Positions 41,803 through 51,455 of a stretch of 64,000 bases of DNA are shown here, piece after piece. How positions within the stretch are numbered: position 1 is the stretch's first letter; every line of letters starts with the position of its first letter. The stretch lies in contig NZ_NPMS01000001.1 of the NCBI RefSeq assembly GCF_002266285.1, positions 434,001 through 498,000 on the forward strand, given 5' to 3'. Under the pieces are notes generated by a model that saw nothing but the letters and a program-made list of their open reading frames with translations, did no database searches and had not been told where the DNA came from. Source of the DNA: Virgibacillus indicus (GTDB taxonomy: Bacteria; Bacillota; Bacilli; Bacillales; Amphibacillaceae). Both the position numbers and the translations under genes were made by a program.

Positions 41803-43149
41803 TTATCCGAAAAATGCTTTATACAATGATGGAATAGCTAAATCCAAATCTTTTGAAAGAACTCCAAACATCATAGATACTTCGGAAGAGCCTTGGTTAA
41901 TCATTTCAATATTTACATTCGCATCTGATATTGCAGTGGCTGCTCTGCTTGCAAGTCCAACTGTTCGAACAAGTCCTTCTCCCACAATCATGATCATAGC
42001 AAGACCCCGATCGAGTGAAACTGTCTGAGGGTGAAGTTCATCAGTAATTCTCTTTAATATTATTTTTTCCTTACTTTCTGTCAGTTGGCTTTCTCTAATA
42101 ATGATGGACATATCATCAATTCCCGAAGGTGCATGTTCAAATGAAATCCCTTCATCCTCCAGAATATTAAACAGTTTCCGTCCAAATCCAATTTCCCGGT
42201 TCATAAAGTACTTACTTACATATAAACTGCAAAATCCTGTATCACTTGCAATACCAACTACACATTTTTCTTCGGGTTTTTTTTCGGCGACAATCATCGT
42301 ACCAGGATAGAGTGGGTTATTCGTATTTTTTATGCAAACAGGGATTTGCTCTTTAAAGGCAGGAATCAATGCTTCATTATGAAACACAGAAAAACCAGCA
42401 TAAGAAAGTTCACGCATCTCCCTATAGGTTAATGTTCTGATTTCATTTGGATTTTCAACATAAGAAGGGTTTACAGAGTAAACCGAATCAACATCTGTGA
42501 AATTTTCATACAATGAGGCTTTTACTCCTGCGGCAATGATTGAACCAGTGATATCAGAACCACCTCTTGAGAACGTTGCCAACTGGCCCTCTTTTGTATA
42601 TCCGAAAAATCCCGGAATAACTAATATTCCGTCTCTTTCACGTAAAGTATATATTTTTTGAAAGCTTTCCGGCAGTATTTCAGCATAGCCAGCTTCATTA
42701 CTTACCATAATTCCCGCATCTTTCGGGTTAATATAACTTGCTTTTACTCCCAGTGAATTTAAATAAGCGCTGAGCACTTTAGCTGAGCTGTCCTCTCCAA
42801 CAGCTTTAATTGCATCAAATTTTGTTTTATTTGTATCATCGCTTTCCAGGATATTATGAATGTTGTGTTCAATTTCATCTAATATAAAATATGGTATATT
42901 CAATCCTTCAATGATTTCTTTAAAGCGACTTATTACTATAGAATAATATTTGTTGAAGTCTTCACCATTTATGTATGCATTTCCCAATTGAATTAGCATA
43001 TCGGTTACTTTGAAATCTTCTTTGTCCCTTTTTCCGGGTGCTGAAACTACAATAAACTTTCTTTCTGGATCATTCTGAATAATTTCAGCAACTTTATGTA
43101 ATTGAGTTGAATCCGCAACGGAACTTCCTCCGAATTTTGCTACTTTCAT
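41803..43149 (-). CDS. yclM: Aspartate kinase (aspartokinase III type)
   Basis: A 448-residue enzyme phosphorylating aspartate, first step of the Lys/Thr/Met pathway. The kinase domain starts K-V-A-K-F-G-G-S-S-V-A-D and contains F-S-R-G-G-S-D-I-T-G-S near 193 and T-D-V-D near 218. Two ACT domains follow (about 295-448), the second with A-N-V-N-I-E-M-I-N-Q-G-S-S-E-V-S. The length and single-frame layout match the YclM/ThrD isozyme rather than the alpha/beta type. The ribosome binding site is GGGAGGAT. No lysine riboswitch is visible in its 130-base leader. It sits where B. subtilis has the mmg/yqi genes. Confidence 0.9.
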   Translation of the reverse strand: MKVAKFGGSSVADSTQLHKVAEIIQNDPERKFIVVSAPGKRDKEDFKVTDMLIQLGNAYINGEDFNKYYSIVISRFKEIIEGLNIPYFILDEIEHNIHNILESDDTNKTKFDAIKAVGEDSSAKVLSAYLNSLGVKASYINPKDAGIMVSNEAGYAEILPESFQKIYTLRERDGILVIPGFFGYTKEGQLATFSRGGSDITGSIIAAGVKASLYENFTDVDSVYSVNPSYVENPNEIRTLTYREMRELSYAGFSVFHNEALIPAFKEQIPVCIKNTNNPLYPGTMIVAEKKPEEKCVVGIASDTGFCSLYVSKYFMNREIGFGRKLFNILEDEGISFEHAPSGIDDMSIIIRESQLTESKEKIILKRITDELHPQTVSLDRGLAMIMIVGEGLVRTVGLASRAATAISDANVNIEMINQGSSEVSMMFGVLSKDLDLAIPSLYKAFFG

Positions 43150-43229
43150 TATAAATATCCTCCCTGTGCAACTTTTGAATTTTTAATATAAATAATAACA
43201 CAAATTTTCTTTTAGTAAATAAAAAACTA

Positions 43230-43258
43230 AAAAGATGGAAATTATTTTACCATCTTTT
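43230..43258 (-). terminator. Rho-independent terminator of yqzF
   Basis: AAAAGATGG pairs with CCATCTTTT around an 11-base loop. On the minus strand it lies about 20 bases beyond the yqzF stop. Confidence 0.75.
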
Positions 43259-43278
43259 CGTAAATGAGAAAATATATA

Positions 43279-43536
43279 TTAATCCTGTTTATCCTGTTTG
43301 TGTATGTGGGATTTTTTTTTCTTTTCCAGCTGACGTTTGCGGTCCCGATAAACGATAAATCCGCCAATAAAAGCGAGTCCTAAAACAAACATTACAAGGC
43401 CGGCAATAAATTGAATTCCTTCATGAAAAAATATTGGATAAAAATCATCAAATAACGTATCCCGCATTAGTTTAATTCCAAATGCAGCAATAACACCAGG
43501 AATTAGCAGCAGCGATACTGCAATAATTCTAATCAT
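43279..43536 (-). CDS. yqzF: DUF2627 family membrane protein (YqzF)
   Basis: An 85-residue protein with two membrane helices (about 3-20 and 41-63). Between them is the family stretch G-I-K-L-M-R-D-T-L-F, and a strongly basic tail follows the second helix (Y-R-D-R-K-R-Q-L-E-K-K-K-K-S). This matches YqzF/DUF2627; function unknown. The gene is divergent from bkdR, as in B. subtilis. The ribosome binding site is AAGGGGAAG. Confidence 0.82.
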   Translation of the reverse strand: MIRIIAVSLLLIPGVIAAFGIKLMRDTLFDDFYPIFFHEGIQFIAGLVMFVLGLAFIGGFIVYRDRKRQLEKKKKSHIHKQDKQD

Positions 43537-43581
43537 GTCACTTCCCCTTATGTATTAAACTGATCCTAATTATACCATATA

Positions 43582-43610
43582 TTACGTATAAGCGGATGTC
43601 ATACTATAAT
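43582..43610 (+). promoter_or_regulatory. Candidate sigma-A promoter of bkdR
   Basis: TTACGT (43582-43587), a 17-base spacer and a perfect TATAAT (43605-43610). Confidence 0.55.
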
Positions 43611-43680
43611 AACTATATTTGCCAAAAGATGCATAGTAAAGTAAGATAAAAGCATGCAAAATAATGCAAGGTGGGATGAG

Positions 43681-45747
43681 ATGAAACGAGTGCTAATTGT
43701 TGGTGCTGGAAAAGGGGGAAGTGTTCTATTAAAAATCCTTTATGCAGCAAAGAGAATGCAGATTGCAGCTGTTATCGATATAAATAAAGATGCCAATGGT
43801 CTGAAAATAGCAGAGCGTTATAATATCCCAACTGACAGCAGCTGGAAAAGTTGGGTTGATAAAGATATTGACATCATCGTAGAAGCAACAGGCGAGGATC
43901 ATGTGTTACGCGAGTTGTTAGAAAATCGGAACAGAGATACGGTTATCATCCCAGGATCGGTAGCATACATAATTTCAGAACTTTTTAATGAAAAAGAATC
44001 ACTGTTAAACCGGATTAGACTTCAAATGAACAACCAAGAATTAATATTAAATAACATTCGTGATGGTATGATCGTAATTAACAATGATGAAATAGTCCAA
44101 TTTGTAAATAAAAGCGCAGAAAGCATTGTTGGACATAAGAAAAAAGAATTTAAAGGAAAAAATATCAGAAGCATTATTGAAAACACCAGGCTGCCAGAAG
44201 TTTTGAGAAGTCAGAGAAGGGAAGTAAACCAAAAGCTTTTTTTGGAAAATGGAAAAAAAGTAATTACAACAAGAATTCCCATTATCAATGCAGATGATCG
44301 TTTAGTTGGTGCATTTGCAGTATTCAAGGATATTACAGAGGTCATGAAAATGGCTGAGGAAAACACAGATTTAAATGAAATAAAAAAAATGCTTGAAGCT
44401 ATCATAAAATCATCTGATGAAGCTATCACTGTAGTAGATGAAAATGGAGTCGGGTTAATCATAAATCCGGCATATACCCGAATTACAGGATTAAAAGAAA
44501 TTGATGTTATAGGTAAACCTGCAGCAACTGATATTTCTGAAGGTGAAAGCATGCATATGAAGGTTCTTAAAACACGCCGGGCTGTCCGCGGAGTACGAAT
44601 GAAAGTAGGTCCAGGAAAAAAAGATGTCCTGGTTAATGTTGCACCAGTTATTGTTGATGGGAAAATCAAAGGCAGTGTAGGTGTAATTCACGATGTGTCA
44701 GAAATTCAGACATTAACAACCGAATTAAAAAGAGCAAGACAGATTATCAGAAATTTGGAAGCAAAGTATACGTTTGATGATATTATTGGTAACTCTCAGG
44801 AAATGAAGCTGGCTTTGGAGCAGGCAAAAGTTGGAGCAAAGACCCCTGCAACAGTGCTGCTGCGCGGTGAATCTGGTACAGGCAAGGAACTGTTTGCCCA
44901 TGCCATTCATAATGAAAGTGACCGTAAACATAATAAATTTATCAGAGTTAATTGTGCAGCTATAGCAGAGTCAATTCTGGAAAGTGAATTATTTGGTTAT
45001 GAAGAAGGTGCATTTTCAGGTGCCAAGCATGGTGGTAAGAAGGGTTTATTTGAAGAAGCAAACATGGGAAGCATTTTTCTGGATGAAATTGGCGAATTGT
45101 CCTTGAATATGCAAGCAAAGCTTCTCAGGGTTCTGCAGGAAAATGAAATTGTCCGTGTAGGCGGTACGGATCCTGTTTTTTTAAATGTGCGTATTATTGC
45201 TGCTACAAATATTAATTTGGAAAAGGCTATCATGAACAAGTCATTTCGCGAGGATCTGTATTATCGCTTAAACCGTTTGCCTATATTCATACCATCTCTT
45301 TATGAACGATTGAATGACCTGCCAGAACTAATACAGCATATCATAGAGAAAGTTAATCAGGATTATGGCAGAAATGTACAGACCGTTTCTGATGAAGCAT
45401 TATCTATTTTACGGAATCATCGATGGAAAGGGAACGTTCGTGAATTAGAAAATGTTATTGGACGGGCTATGATATATATGGATATGAATGAGGAGATAAT
45501 AAAAAAGGAACATATACCTGAGCTGCAAATAACCGCATCAGGAACCACCGTTAAAGAAAGTATTCAAATGCAGACCGACAGACCATTACAGGAGGCGGTG
45601 GAACAATATGAAAAAAAGTATATTTCCAATGTCTTCAATAGAAATAACTTTAATAAAACAAGAACAGCCAAAGAATTAAATATTTCTATACGAAATTTGT
45701 ATTATAAGATGGACAAGTACAAAATTGAAAAAGATAGCATGCAATAA
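43681..45747 (+). CDS. bkdR: Sigma-54-dependent transcriptional activator BkdR
   Basis: A 688-residue enhancer-binding protein that activates the bkd operon. Domains in order: a Rossmann-like N-terminus (V-L-I-V-G-A-G-K-G-G at 4-13), two PAS domains (about 120-225 and 240-350), a AAA+ core with Walker A G-E-S-G-T-G-K-E and the sigma-54 contact G-A-F-S-G-A, and a Fis-type helix-turn-helix (T-A-K-E-L-N-I-S-I-R-N-L-Y-Y-K) at the end. The N-terminal and PAS domains presumably sense branched-chain amino acids or a nucleotide; this is inference. ATG 43681 follows GGTGGGATGAG. A sigma-54 promoter lies just downstream. Confidence 0.94.
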   Translation: MKRVLIVGAGKGGSVLLKILYAAKRMQIAAVIDINKDANGLKIAERYNIPTDSSWKSWVDKDIDIIVEATGEDHVLRELLENRNRDTVIIPGSVAYIISELFNEKESLLNRIRLQMNNQELILNNIRDGMIVINNDEIVQFVNKSAESIVGHKKKEFKGKNIRSIIENTRLPEVLRSQRREVNQKLFLENGKKVITTRIPIINADDRLVGAFAVFKDITEVMKMAEENTDLNEIKKMLEAIIKSSDEAITVVDENGVGLIINPAYTRITGLKEIDVIGKPAATDISEGESMHMKVLKTRRAVRGVRMKVGPGKKDVLVNVAPVIVDGKIKGSVGVIHDVSEIQTLTTELKRARQIIRNLEAKYTFDDIIGNSQEMKLALEQAKVGAKTPATVLLRGESGTGKELFAHAIHNESDRKHNKFIRVNCAAIAESILESELFGYEEGAFSGAKHGGKKGLFEEANMGSIFLDEIGELSLNMQAKLLRVLQENEIVRVGGTDPVFLNVRIIAATNINLEKAIMNKSFREDLYYRLNRLPIFIPSLYERLNDLPELIQHIIEKVNQDYGRNVQTVSDEALSILRNHRWKGNVRELENVIGRAMIYMDMNEEIIKKEHIPELQITASGTTVKESIQMQTDRPLQEAVEQYEKKYISNVFNRNNFNKTRTAKELNISIRNLYYKMDKYKIEKDSMQ

Positions 45748-45788
45748 TTTTCATGTTTGCTATAATTTGCAGATTAATACCAGCGTTA

Positions 45789-45802
45789 GTAAAGCGCTTT
45801 CA
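45789..45802. promoter_or_regulatory. Candidate CcpA (cre) site upstream of ptb
   Basis: GTAAAGCGCTTTCA matches the cre consensus TGWAANCGNTNWCA in 12 of 14 positions, including the full AAnCGnTnWCA core. It ends 11 bases before the -24 element, so catabolite repression of the bkd operon is plausible. Confidence 0.5.
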
Positions 45803-45813
45803 TTTAAAATTAT

Positions 45814-45828
45814 TGGCACGGTTTTTGC
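45814..45828 (+). promoter_or_regulatory. Sigma-54 (SigL) promoter of the bkd operon
   Basis: TGGCAC-N5-TTGC is an exact -24/-12 match, with GG and GC separated by 10 bases. The expected start is near 45840, giving a leader of only about 13 bases before ptb. Confidence 0.92.
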
Positions 45829-45852
45829 AATATAATTTACAGGGAGGCTGCA

Positions 45853-46770
45853 ATGAAAACACTAAGTTTCTTAAAAAACCAAGTAAGGCAGGAAAAGAAA
45901 CAAATAATCTCTGTTGCAGATGCTGCAGACAAGGAAGTGCTGAAAGCTGTTAAAAATGCAGTAAATGAAGAGTTATGTTCATTTCTTTTATTCGGCAATG
46001 AAAAGCGAATTACTGATATTGCAGTTGAAATTAAATTGGATCTTTCGACGTCTGCTATTCATATGCATCATACAAATTCCTCGGCAGAGGCTTCTGAGGC
46101 GGCAGTAAAAGCGGTCCATCATAAAGAAGCTCATATTCTGATGAAAGGGAATGTCTCGACTAAGGAGCTGCTGAAAGCTGTATTGCATAAAGAACATGGC
46201 TTACGGACAGGTAAAATTCTTTCACATGTAGCATTATTTGAAATTCCGAATCAGAGCCGTTTGATTTTTTTGACAGATGCGGCAATGAATCTTCAGCCAG
46301 ATATGAAAGAAAAAACTGAAATCATCAATAATGCCGTGCAGGTCGCACATGGGATTGGTTTGGAACAGCCAAAAGTAGCAGTGCTTGCACCAGTCGAGGT
46401 AATTAATCCTGCGATGCAATCTACTGTTGATGCTGCTATGCTTACTCAGATGCAGAAAAGAGGCCAAATCAAAGGATGTTTGATAGATGGACCATTGGCT
46501 TTTGATAATGCCGTTTCGCTTGAAGCAGCAAATCAGAAGGGTATCCATACAGAGGTGGCAGGTGCAGCAGATATTTTAATGGTTCCAACAATAGAAGTTG
46601 GAAATGCTTTATATAAATCATTTATTTATTTTTCAAATGCAAAAGTTGCTGCAATTATCAGTGGTGCAAAGGCTCCTATTGTTCTAACATCGCGGGCTGA
46701 TTCTGCTGAAAGTAAATTAAATTCATTATCATTGGCTTTATTATCATCTAAAACATTCAAGGAGGAATAG
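45853..46770 (+). CDS. ptb: Phosphate butyryltransferase
   Basis: A 305-residue phosphotransacylase that swaps CoA for phosphate on (branched) short-chain acyl-CoA, giving acyl-phosphate for Buk. Family features: H-I-L-M-K-G-N-V-S-T near residue 94, G-A-A-D-I-L-M-V-P near 235, and the closing L-T-S-R-A-D-S-A-E-S-K-L-N-S-L-S-L-A. The ribosome binding site is AGGGAGG. First gene of ptb-bcd-buk-lpdV-bkdAA-bkdAB-bkdB, directly behind the sigma-54 promoter. Its substrates are probably isovaleryl-, isobutyryl- and 2-methylbutyryl-CoA. Confidence 0.95.
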   Translation: MKTLSFLKNQVRQEKKQIISVADAADKEVLKAVKNAVNEELCSFLLFGNEKRITDIAVEIKLDLSTSAIHMHHTNSSAEASEAAVKAVHHKEAHILMKGNVSTKELLKAVLHKEHGLRTGKILSHVALFEIPNQSRLIFLTDAAMNLQPDMKEKTEIINNAVQVAHGIGLEQPKVAVLAPVEVINPAMQSTVDAAMLTQMQKRGQIKGCLIDGPLAFDNAVSLEAANQKGIHTEVAGAADILMVPTIEVGNALYKSFIYFSNAKVAAIISGAKAPIVLTSRADSAESKLNSLSLALLSSKTFKEE

Positions 46771-46773
46771 AAA

Positions 46774-47865
46774 ATGGAAATTTTCACGTATATGGAAAAA
46801 TATGATTATGAACAATTAGTATTTTGTCAGGATAAAAATTCAGGATTGAAAGCAATTATTGCAATTCACGATACAACACTTGGACCTGCTTTAGGCGGTA
46901 CAAGAATGTGGACATATGATTCAGAAGCAGAAGCTATTGAAGATGCACTTCGGCTTGCTAAAGGTATGACCTATAAAAATGCTGCTGCCGGACTTGATCT
47001 GGGTGGCGGAAAAACAGTTATAATCGGTGATCCCAAAAAAGACAAGAATCCTGAAATGTTCCGTGCATTCGGGAGGTATATTCAAGGTTTGAATGGAAGA
47101 TATATAACGGCAGAAGATGTCGGTACAACAGAAGATGATATGGATCTTATCCATCTTGAAACAGACTTTGTAACAGGGACATCAGAAGCTTCTTCATCTG
47201 GAAATCCTTCACCTGTCACCGCATATGGCATTTATAAAGGAATTAAAGCAGCTGCAAAAGAAGCCTTTGGCGAGGATTCGGTAAAAGGAAGGACAATTGC
47301 AATTCAGGGCGTTGGAAACGTTGCCTACGCATTATGTGAGTATTTGCATGAAGAAGGTGCAAAATTAATCGTTGCAGATATCAATAAAGCTGCTGTTGCA
47401 AAGGCAGTTGAAGCTTTTGATGCCAAAGCAGTTGATCCGGAAGATATTTATGATGTGGATTGTGATATTTATTCACCTTGTGCACTTGGTGCTACGATTA
47501 ATGAAGAAACTATTCCAAGACTTAAAGCAAAAGTGATTGCCGGGTCTGCAAATAACCAATTGAAAACTACCGAGCATGGAGATATCATCCATGAAAAAGG
47601 AATTGTTTATGCTCCGGATTATGTTATTAATTCAGGTGGTGTAATCAACGTTGCCGATGAATTACATGGTTATAACCAGGCAAGAGCAAAGAAAAAGGTA
47701 GAAACTATATATGACAGTCTAAATAAGGTATTTGAAATCTCCAGACGTGATAATATACCGACATATGTTGCGGCAGACCGGATGGCAGAAGAAAGAATTG
47801 AATCTGTAAGAAATTCCAGAAATCAATTTTTGCTTAATAATCACCATGTATTGAGCAGAAGATAA
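46774..47865 (+). CDS. bcd: Leucine dehydrogenase
   Basis: A 363-residue NAD-dependent amino acid dehydrogenase turning Leu, Val and Ile into the 2-keto acids used by the Bkd complex. The substrate site G-G-T-R-M-W, the catalytic Lys in [11 protein letters not shown] (near 80) and the Rossmann motif A-I-Q-G-V-G-N-V-A are clear. Length is typical. It follows ptb after a few bases with GGAGGAAT as ribosome binding site. Confidence 0.96.
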   Translation: MEIFTYMEKYDYEQLVFCQDKNSGLKAIIAIHDTTLGPALGGTRMWTYDSEAEAIEDALRLAKGMTYKNAAAGLDLGGGKTVIIGDPKKDKNPEMFRAFGRYIQGLNGRYITAEDVGTTEDDMDLIHLETDFVTGTSEASSSGNPSPVTAYGIYKGIKAAAKEAFGEDSVKGRTIAIQGVGNVAYALCEYLHEEGAKLIVADINKAAVAKAVEAFDAKAVDPEDIYDVDCDIYSPCALGATINEETIPRLKAKVIAGSANNQLKTTEHGDIIHEKGIVYAPDYVINSGGVINVADELHGYNQARAKKKVETIYDSLNKVFEISRRDNIPTYVAADRMAEERIESVRNSRNQFLLNNHHVLSRR

Positions 47866-47901
47866 TATTCAAAGACTGTTTTACGGGCGGAGGTCAATAT
47901 A

Positions 47902-48984
47902 TTGCAATCAATTTATCGGATATTAGTTATTAATCCCGGATCCACTTCTACTAAAATCGGTGTATTCGATGAAGAGACATGTATTTTTGAAAAAACAATC
48001 CGGCACACTCTTGATGAAATAAGAGGTTTTGAAAGAGTAATTGATCAATATGATTACCGAAAAAAAATTATACTTGATACCTTGCATTATGAGGGGATAA
48101 ATATTTCAAAATTAAATGCTGTTTGCGGGAGAGGTGGTTTGCTGAGACCTATTGAAGGTGGCACCTATGAAGTAAACGACCCAATGCTGGAGGATCTGAA
48201 ACGCGGACTGAACGGAGAGCATGCTTCTAATCTTGGCGGTATTATCGCACATGAAATAGCAAGTGGTTTAAATATCCCAGCATATATTGTAGACCCGGTA
48301 GTTGTAGATGAACTGGAAGAGATAGCAAGATATTCTGGTGTTCCGGATATTCCAAGGAAAAGTATCTTTCATGCATTAAATCAAAAAGCTGTAGCAAGAA
48401 AAGCCGCTGCGGATATTAATGAAAAATATGAAAACATGAACTTGATTGTTACACATATGGGTGGAGGAATAACAGTCGGAGCCCACAAGAAAGGTAAAGT
48501 CATCGATGTTAATAATGGTCTTCACGGTGATGGTCCATTTTCTCCTGAGCGTGCTGGAACAGTTCCGGCAGGTGATCTTGTGTCATTATGCTTTTCAGGT
48601 CAATATTACGTTGATGAAGTCATGAAGAAAGTAGTAGGTAAAGGCGGCTTAATGGCATACCTTGGAACAAATGATGCAGTTGAAGTAGAGAAGAGAATCG
48701 CAGCTGGTGATGAGCTTGCAAAAAAGACATACGAAGCAATGGCATACCAAATAGCAAAAGAAATTGGATCAATGAGTGCAGTTCTGTCAGGAAAAGTAGA
48801 TCTGATTGTCCTGACTGGCGGATTAGCCTATGGGAAAACGTTTGTTGAAATGATTACAGAACACATTAACTGGATCGCTGATACAGTTATTTACCCCGGA
48901 GAGGATGAACTGCAAGCATTAAATGAAGGGGTGCTAAGAGTGCTTCATGAGGAAGAGCTTCCGAAAGTATATCCAAATAACTGA
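47902..48984 (+). CDS. buk: Branched-chain fatty acid/butyrate kinase
   Basis: A 360-residue acetokinase-family enzyme making ATP from acyl-phosphate formed by Ptb. [10 protein letters not shown] is the N-terminal phosphate loop, [10 protein letters not shown] the second, and [12 protein letters not shown] the third. It starts with TTG seven bases after GGAGGT. Together Ptb and Buk recover one ATP per branched-chain keto acid oxidised to the acid. Confidence 0.95.
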   Translation: MQSIYRILVINPGSTSTKIGVFDEETCIFEKTIRHTLDEIRGFERVIDQYDYRKKIILDTLHYEGINISKLNAVCGRGGLLRPIEGGTYEVNDPMLEDLKRGLNGEHASNLGGIIAHEIASGLNIPAYIVDPVVVDELEEIARYSGVPDIPRKSIFHALNQKAVARKAAADINEKYENMNLIVTHMGGGITVGAHKKGKVIDVNNGLHGDGPFSPERAGTVPAGDLVSLCFSGQYYVDEVMKKVVGKGGLMAYLGTNDAVEVEKRIAAGDELAKKTYEAMAYQIAKEIGSMSAVLSGKVDLIVLTGGLAYGKTFVEMITEHINWIADTVIYPGEDELQALNEGVLRVLHEEELPKVYPNN

Positions 48985-49005
48985 CAGTAAAGGAGTTTAC
49001 AGCAT

Positions 49006-50427
49006 ATGGCAAAGGAATATGATCTTGTAATACTTGGCGGGGGGACCGGTGGCTATGTTGCTGCCATCAGAGCTTCCCAGCTGGGCATGCAGGTTGCTGT
49101 TGTAGAAAATGGAGAATTAGGTGGGACTTGTTTGCACCGGGGCTGTATCCCCTCCAAAGCTTTTCTTCGCAGTGCCGAAGTGTTCAGACAGACAAAAGAA
49201 GCAGATTCTTATGGAATTATTACAAAAGAAACAACATTGAATTTTGCAAAAGTACAGGAAAGAAAAGAATCCATTGTAAACACACTGCACCAAGGCGTAC
49301 AGGCTTTAATGAAAAAAGGAAAGATTGATGTTTTCAAAGGCTTTGGGCGTATACTTGGCCCAAGTATTTTCTCTCCAATGCCCGGTACGATCTCAATTGA
49401 ATATGAAAACGGGGACGAAAACACAATGATTGTGCCCAAAAACGTATTAATTGCGACGGGCTCTAAACCACGTACATTGCCAGGCCTGGAATTGGATGGA
49501 AATCTAGTCATGAGTTCAGGTGAAGCACTGAAGATGGAAGAATTGCCTTCATCTATTATTATTGTCGGCGGTGGTGTGATTGGAATAGAGTGGGCTTCAA
49601 TGCTGGCTGACTTCGGGGTAGAAGTTACTGTGATTGAATACATGAATCAAATTCTTCCGACTGAAGACGGTGCAGTAGCAAGGGAAGTTGAAAAACAATT
49701 GAAAAAGAAAGGTGTCACTTTTGTTAAACAAGCAAAAGTACTCCCTGAAACATTAAAAAAGGAAAATAATGTAACAATTCTTGCGGAAATCGACGGTAAT
49801 AATGAAACATTTAAAGCAGATAAGATGCTGGTTTCTGTTGGACGTGAAGCAAATTCCGCGAATATCGGTCTGGATAACACTGAGATTTTAACTGAAAAAG
49901 GCTATATCCAGACAAATGAATATTATCAAACGAAAGAATCCCATATTTATGCAATCGGTGATGTGATTGGCGGTATGCAGCTGGCGCATGTTGCTTCACA
50001 TGAAGGAATAACAGCCGTAGAACATATTGCAAATGAAAAGCCGTTGCCAATCAATTACGGAAACATCCCTTCATGTATTTATTCAAATCCAGAAGCTGCC
50101 AGTGTTGGATTGACAGAAAAGCAAGCAAAAGAAAAAGGATTTGATATAAAAGTTGGGAAATTCCCCTTTAAAGCGATTGGAAAAGCACTTGTATATGGAG
50201 AATCTGATGGTTTCGTAAAAATTATTGCTGATAAGAAAAACGAAGATCTGTTAGGTATTCATATGGTAGGACCACATGTTACGGATATGATATCAGAAGC
50301 GGGACTGGCAATGGTATTAGATGCAACACCTTGGGAGATTTCAGGGACTATTCATCCACACCCGACACTTTCAGAAGTTATGGGTGAAGCAGCTTTAGCC
50401 GTTGAAGGAAAACAGATACATGGTTAA
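49006..50427 (+). CDS. lpdV: Dihydrolipoyl dehydrogenase of the Bkd complex (E3)
   Basis: A 473-residue FAD/NAD oxidoreductase that reoxidises dihydrolipoamide. Near the N-terminus are the FAD motif G-G-G-T-G-G-Y and the redox pair G-G-T-C-L-H-R-G-C (Cys about 44 and 49). The NAD motif G-G-G-V-I-G-I-E-W is near 188 and the C-terminal H-P-H-P-T-L-S-E near 450 supplies the His-Glu dyad. The third position of the usual disulfide motif CLNxGC is His instead of Asn, as in several bacillary LpdV proteins. Operon-internal. Confidence 0.94.
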   Translation: MAKEYDLVILGGGTGGYVAAIRASQLGMQVAVVENGELGGTCLHRGCIPSKAFLRSAEVFRQTKEADSYGIITKETTLNFAKVQERKESIVNTLHQGVQALMKKGKIDVFKGFGRILGPSIFSPMPGTISIEYENGDENTMIVPKNVLIATGSKPRTLPGLELDGNLVMSSGEALKMEELPSSIIIVGGGVIGIEWASMLADFGVEVTVIEYMNQILPTEDGAVAREVEKQLKKKGVTFVKQAKVLPETLKKENNVTILAEIDGNNETFKADKMLVSVGREANSANIGLDNTEILTEKGYIQTNEYYQTKESHIYAIGDVIGGMQLAHVASHEGITAVEHIANEKPLPINYGNIPSCIYSNPEAASVGLTEKQAKEKGFDIKVGKFPFKAIGKALVYGESDGFVKIIADKKNEDLLGIHMVGPHVTDMISEAGLAMVLDATPWEISGTIHPHPTLSEVMGEAALAVEGKQIHG

Positions 50428-50447
50428 TCAAGAAGGAGGGTCTATCT

Positions 50448-51440
50448 ATGTCAAATAATCGTCATAAAGCATTAGGCTTATCAGATGAGCAGGTATTGGA
50501 TATGTTTAAGACAATGCTTCTCGCCAGAAAGCTTGATGAAAGAATGTGGCTGTTAAACAGGGCTGGGAAAATACCTTTTGTCATCTCCTGTCAAGGTCAG
50601 GAGGCTGCCCAAGTAGGAGCATCATTTGCAATGGACAGAGAGAAAGACTATGCCGCACCATATTATCGTGATATGGGGGTCGTACTGGCTTTTGGTATGA
50701 CAGCAAAAGAACTGATGTTATCCGGATTTGCCAAAGCAGAAGATCCAAACTCCGGAGGCCGGCAAATGCCGGGACATTTTGGACAAAAGAAAAACCGGAT
50801 TCTTACTGGTTCATCTCCTGTTACCACACAGGTTCCACATGCGGTGGGTGTTGCACTGGCAGCAAAAATGGAGAAAAAGGATTTTGTCTCATTTGTAACG
50901 CTTGGTGAAGGCTCCTCCAACCAGGGAGATTTTCATGAAGGATTAAATTTTGCCGGTGTTCATAAATTACCTGTTATAACAATGGTTGAAAATAATCAGT
51001 ATGCTATTTCAGTGCCAATTGAAAAGCAAATTGCAAGCAAGACAGTAGCAGATCGCGCACAAAGTTACGGAATGCCTGGTGTAACTGTAGATGGGAATGA
51101 CCCACTGGCTGTGTATGAAGCTGTTAAAGCTGCCAGAGAACGTGCTGTGAGTGGGAAAGGCCCATCACTAATCGAGGCTGTTTCCTACCGGTTAACAGCA
51201 CATTCCAGTGATGATGATGACCGTCAGTACCGTGAGAGTGAAGAAGTAGAGGAAGCCAGGAAAAAGGATTCAATTATAACCTTTGCAACGTATCTTAAGG
51301 AGGAAGGAATTCTTACAGATGAGATTGAAAAGGAAATTAATGAAAGAATTGGCGATCTCGTAAATGAAGCAACTGATTATGCAGAAAACGCACCATATGC
51401 AGAAGCTGAAAGTGCATTAAAGTATGTTTATGAAGAGTAG
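50448..51440 (+). CDS. bkdAA: Branched-chain 2-oxoacid dehydrogenase E1 alpha subunit
   Basis: A 330-residue thiamine-diphosphate enzyme subunit. The cofactor motif begins G-E-G-S-S-N-Q-G-D and ends near N-N-Q-Y-A-I-S; the substrate-side motif is G-H-F-G near 109. The flexible phosphorylation-loop-like H-S-S-D-D-D-D-R-Q-Y-R is present. It pairs with BkdAB to decarboxylate the branched-chain keto acid. The ribosome binding site is AAGGAGGG. Confidence 0.95.
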   Translation: MSNNRHKALGLSDEQVLDMFKTMLLARKLDERMWLLNRAGKIPFVISCQGQEAAQVGASFAMDREKDYAAPYYRDMGVVLAFGMTAKELMLSGFAKAEDPNSGGRQMPGHFGQKKNRILTGSSPVTTQVPHAVGVALAAKMEKKDFVSFVTLGEGSSNQGDFHEGLNFAGVHKLPVITMVENNQYAISVPIEKQIASKTVADRAQSYGMPGVTVDGNDPLAVYEAVKAARERAVSGKGPSLIEAVSYRLTAHSSDDDDRQYRESEEVEEARKKDSIITFATYLKEEGILTDEIEKEINERIGDLVNEATDYAENAPYAEAESALKYVYEE

Positions 51441-51455
51441 GGAGGGAAGAATACG

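Noticed and set aside
43150..43278. Lysine riboswitch before the aspartokinase
   Set aside because: Only a ribosome binding site, AT-rich sequence and the yqzF terminator are present; none of the conserved lysine aptamer helices is visible.
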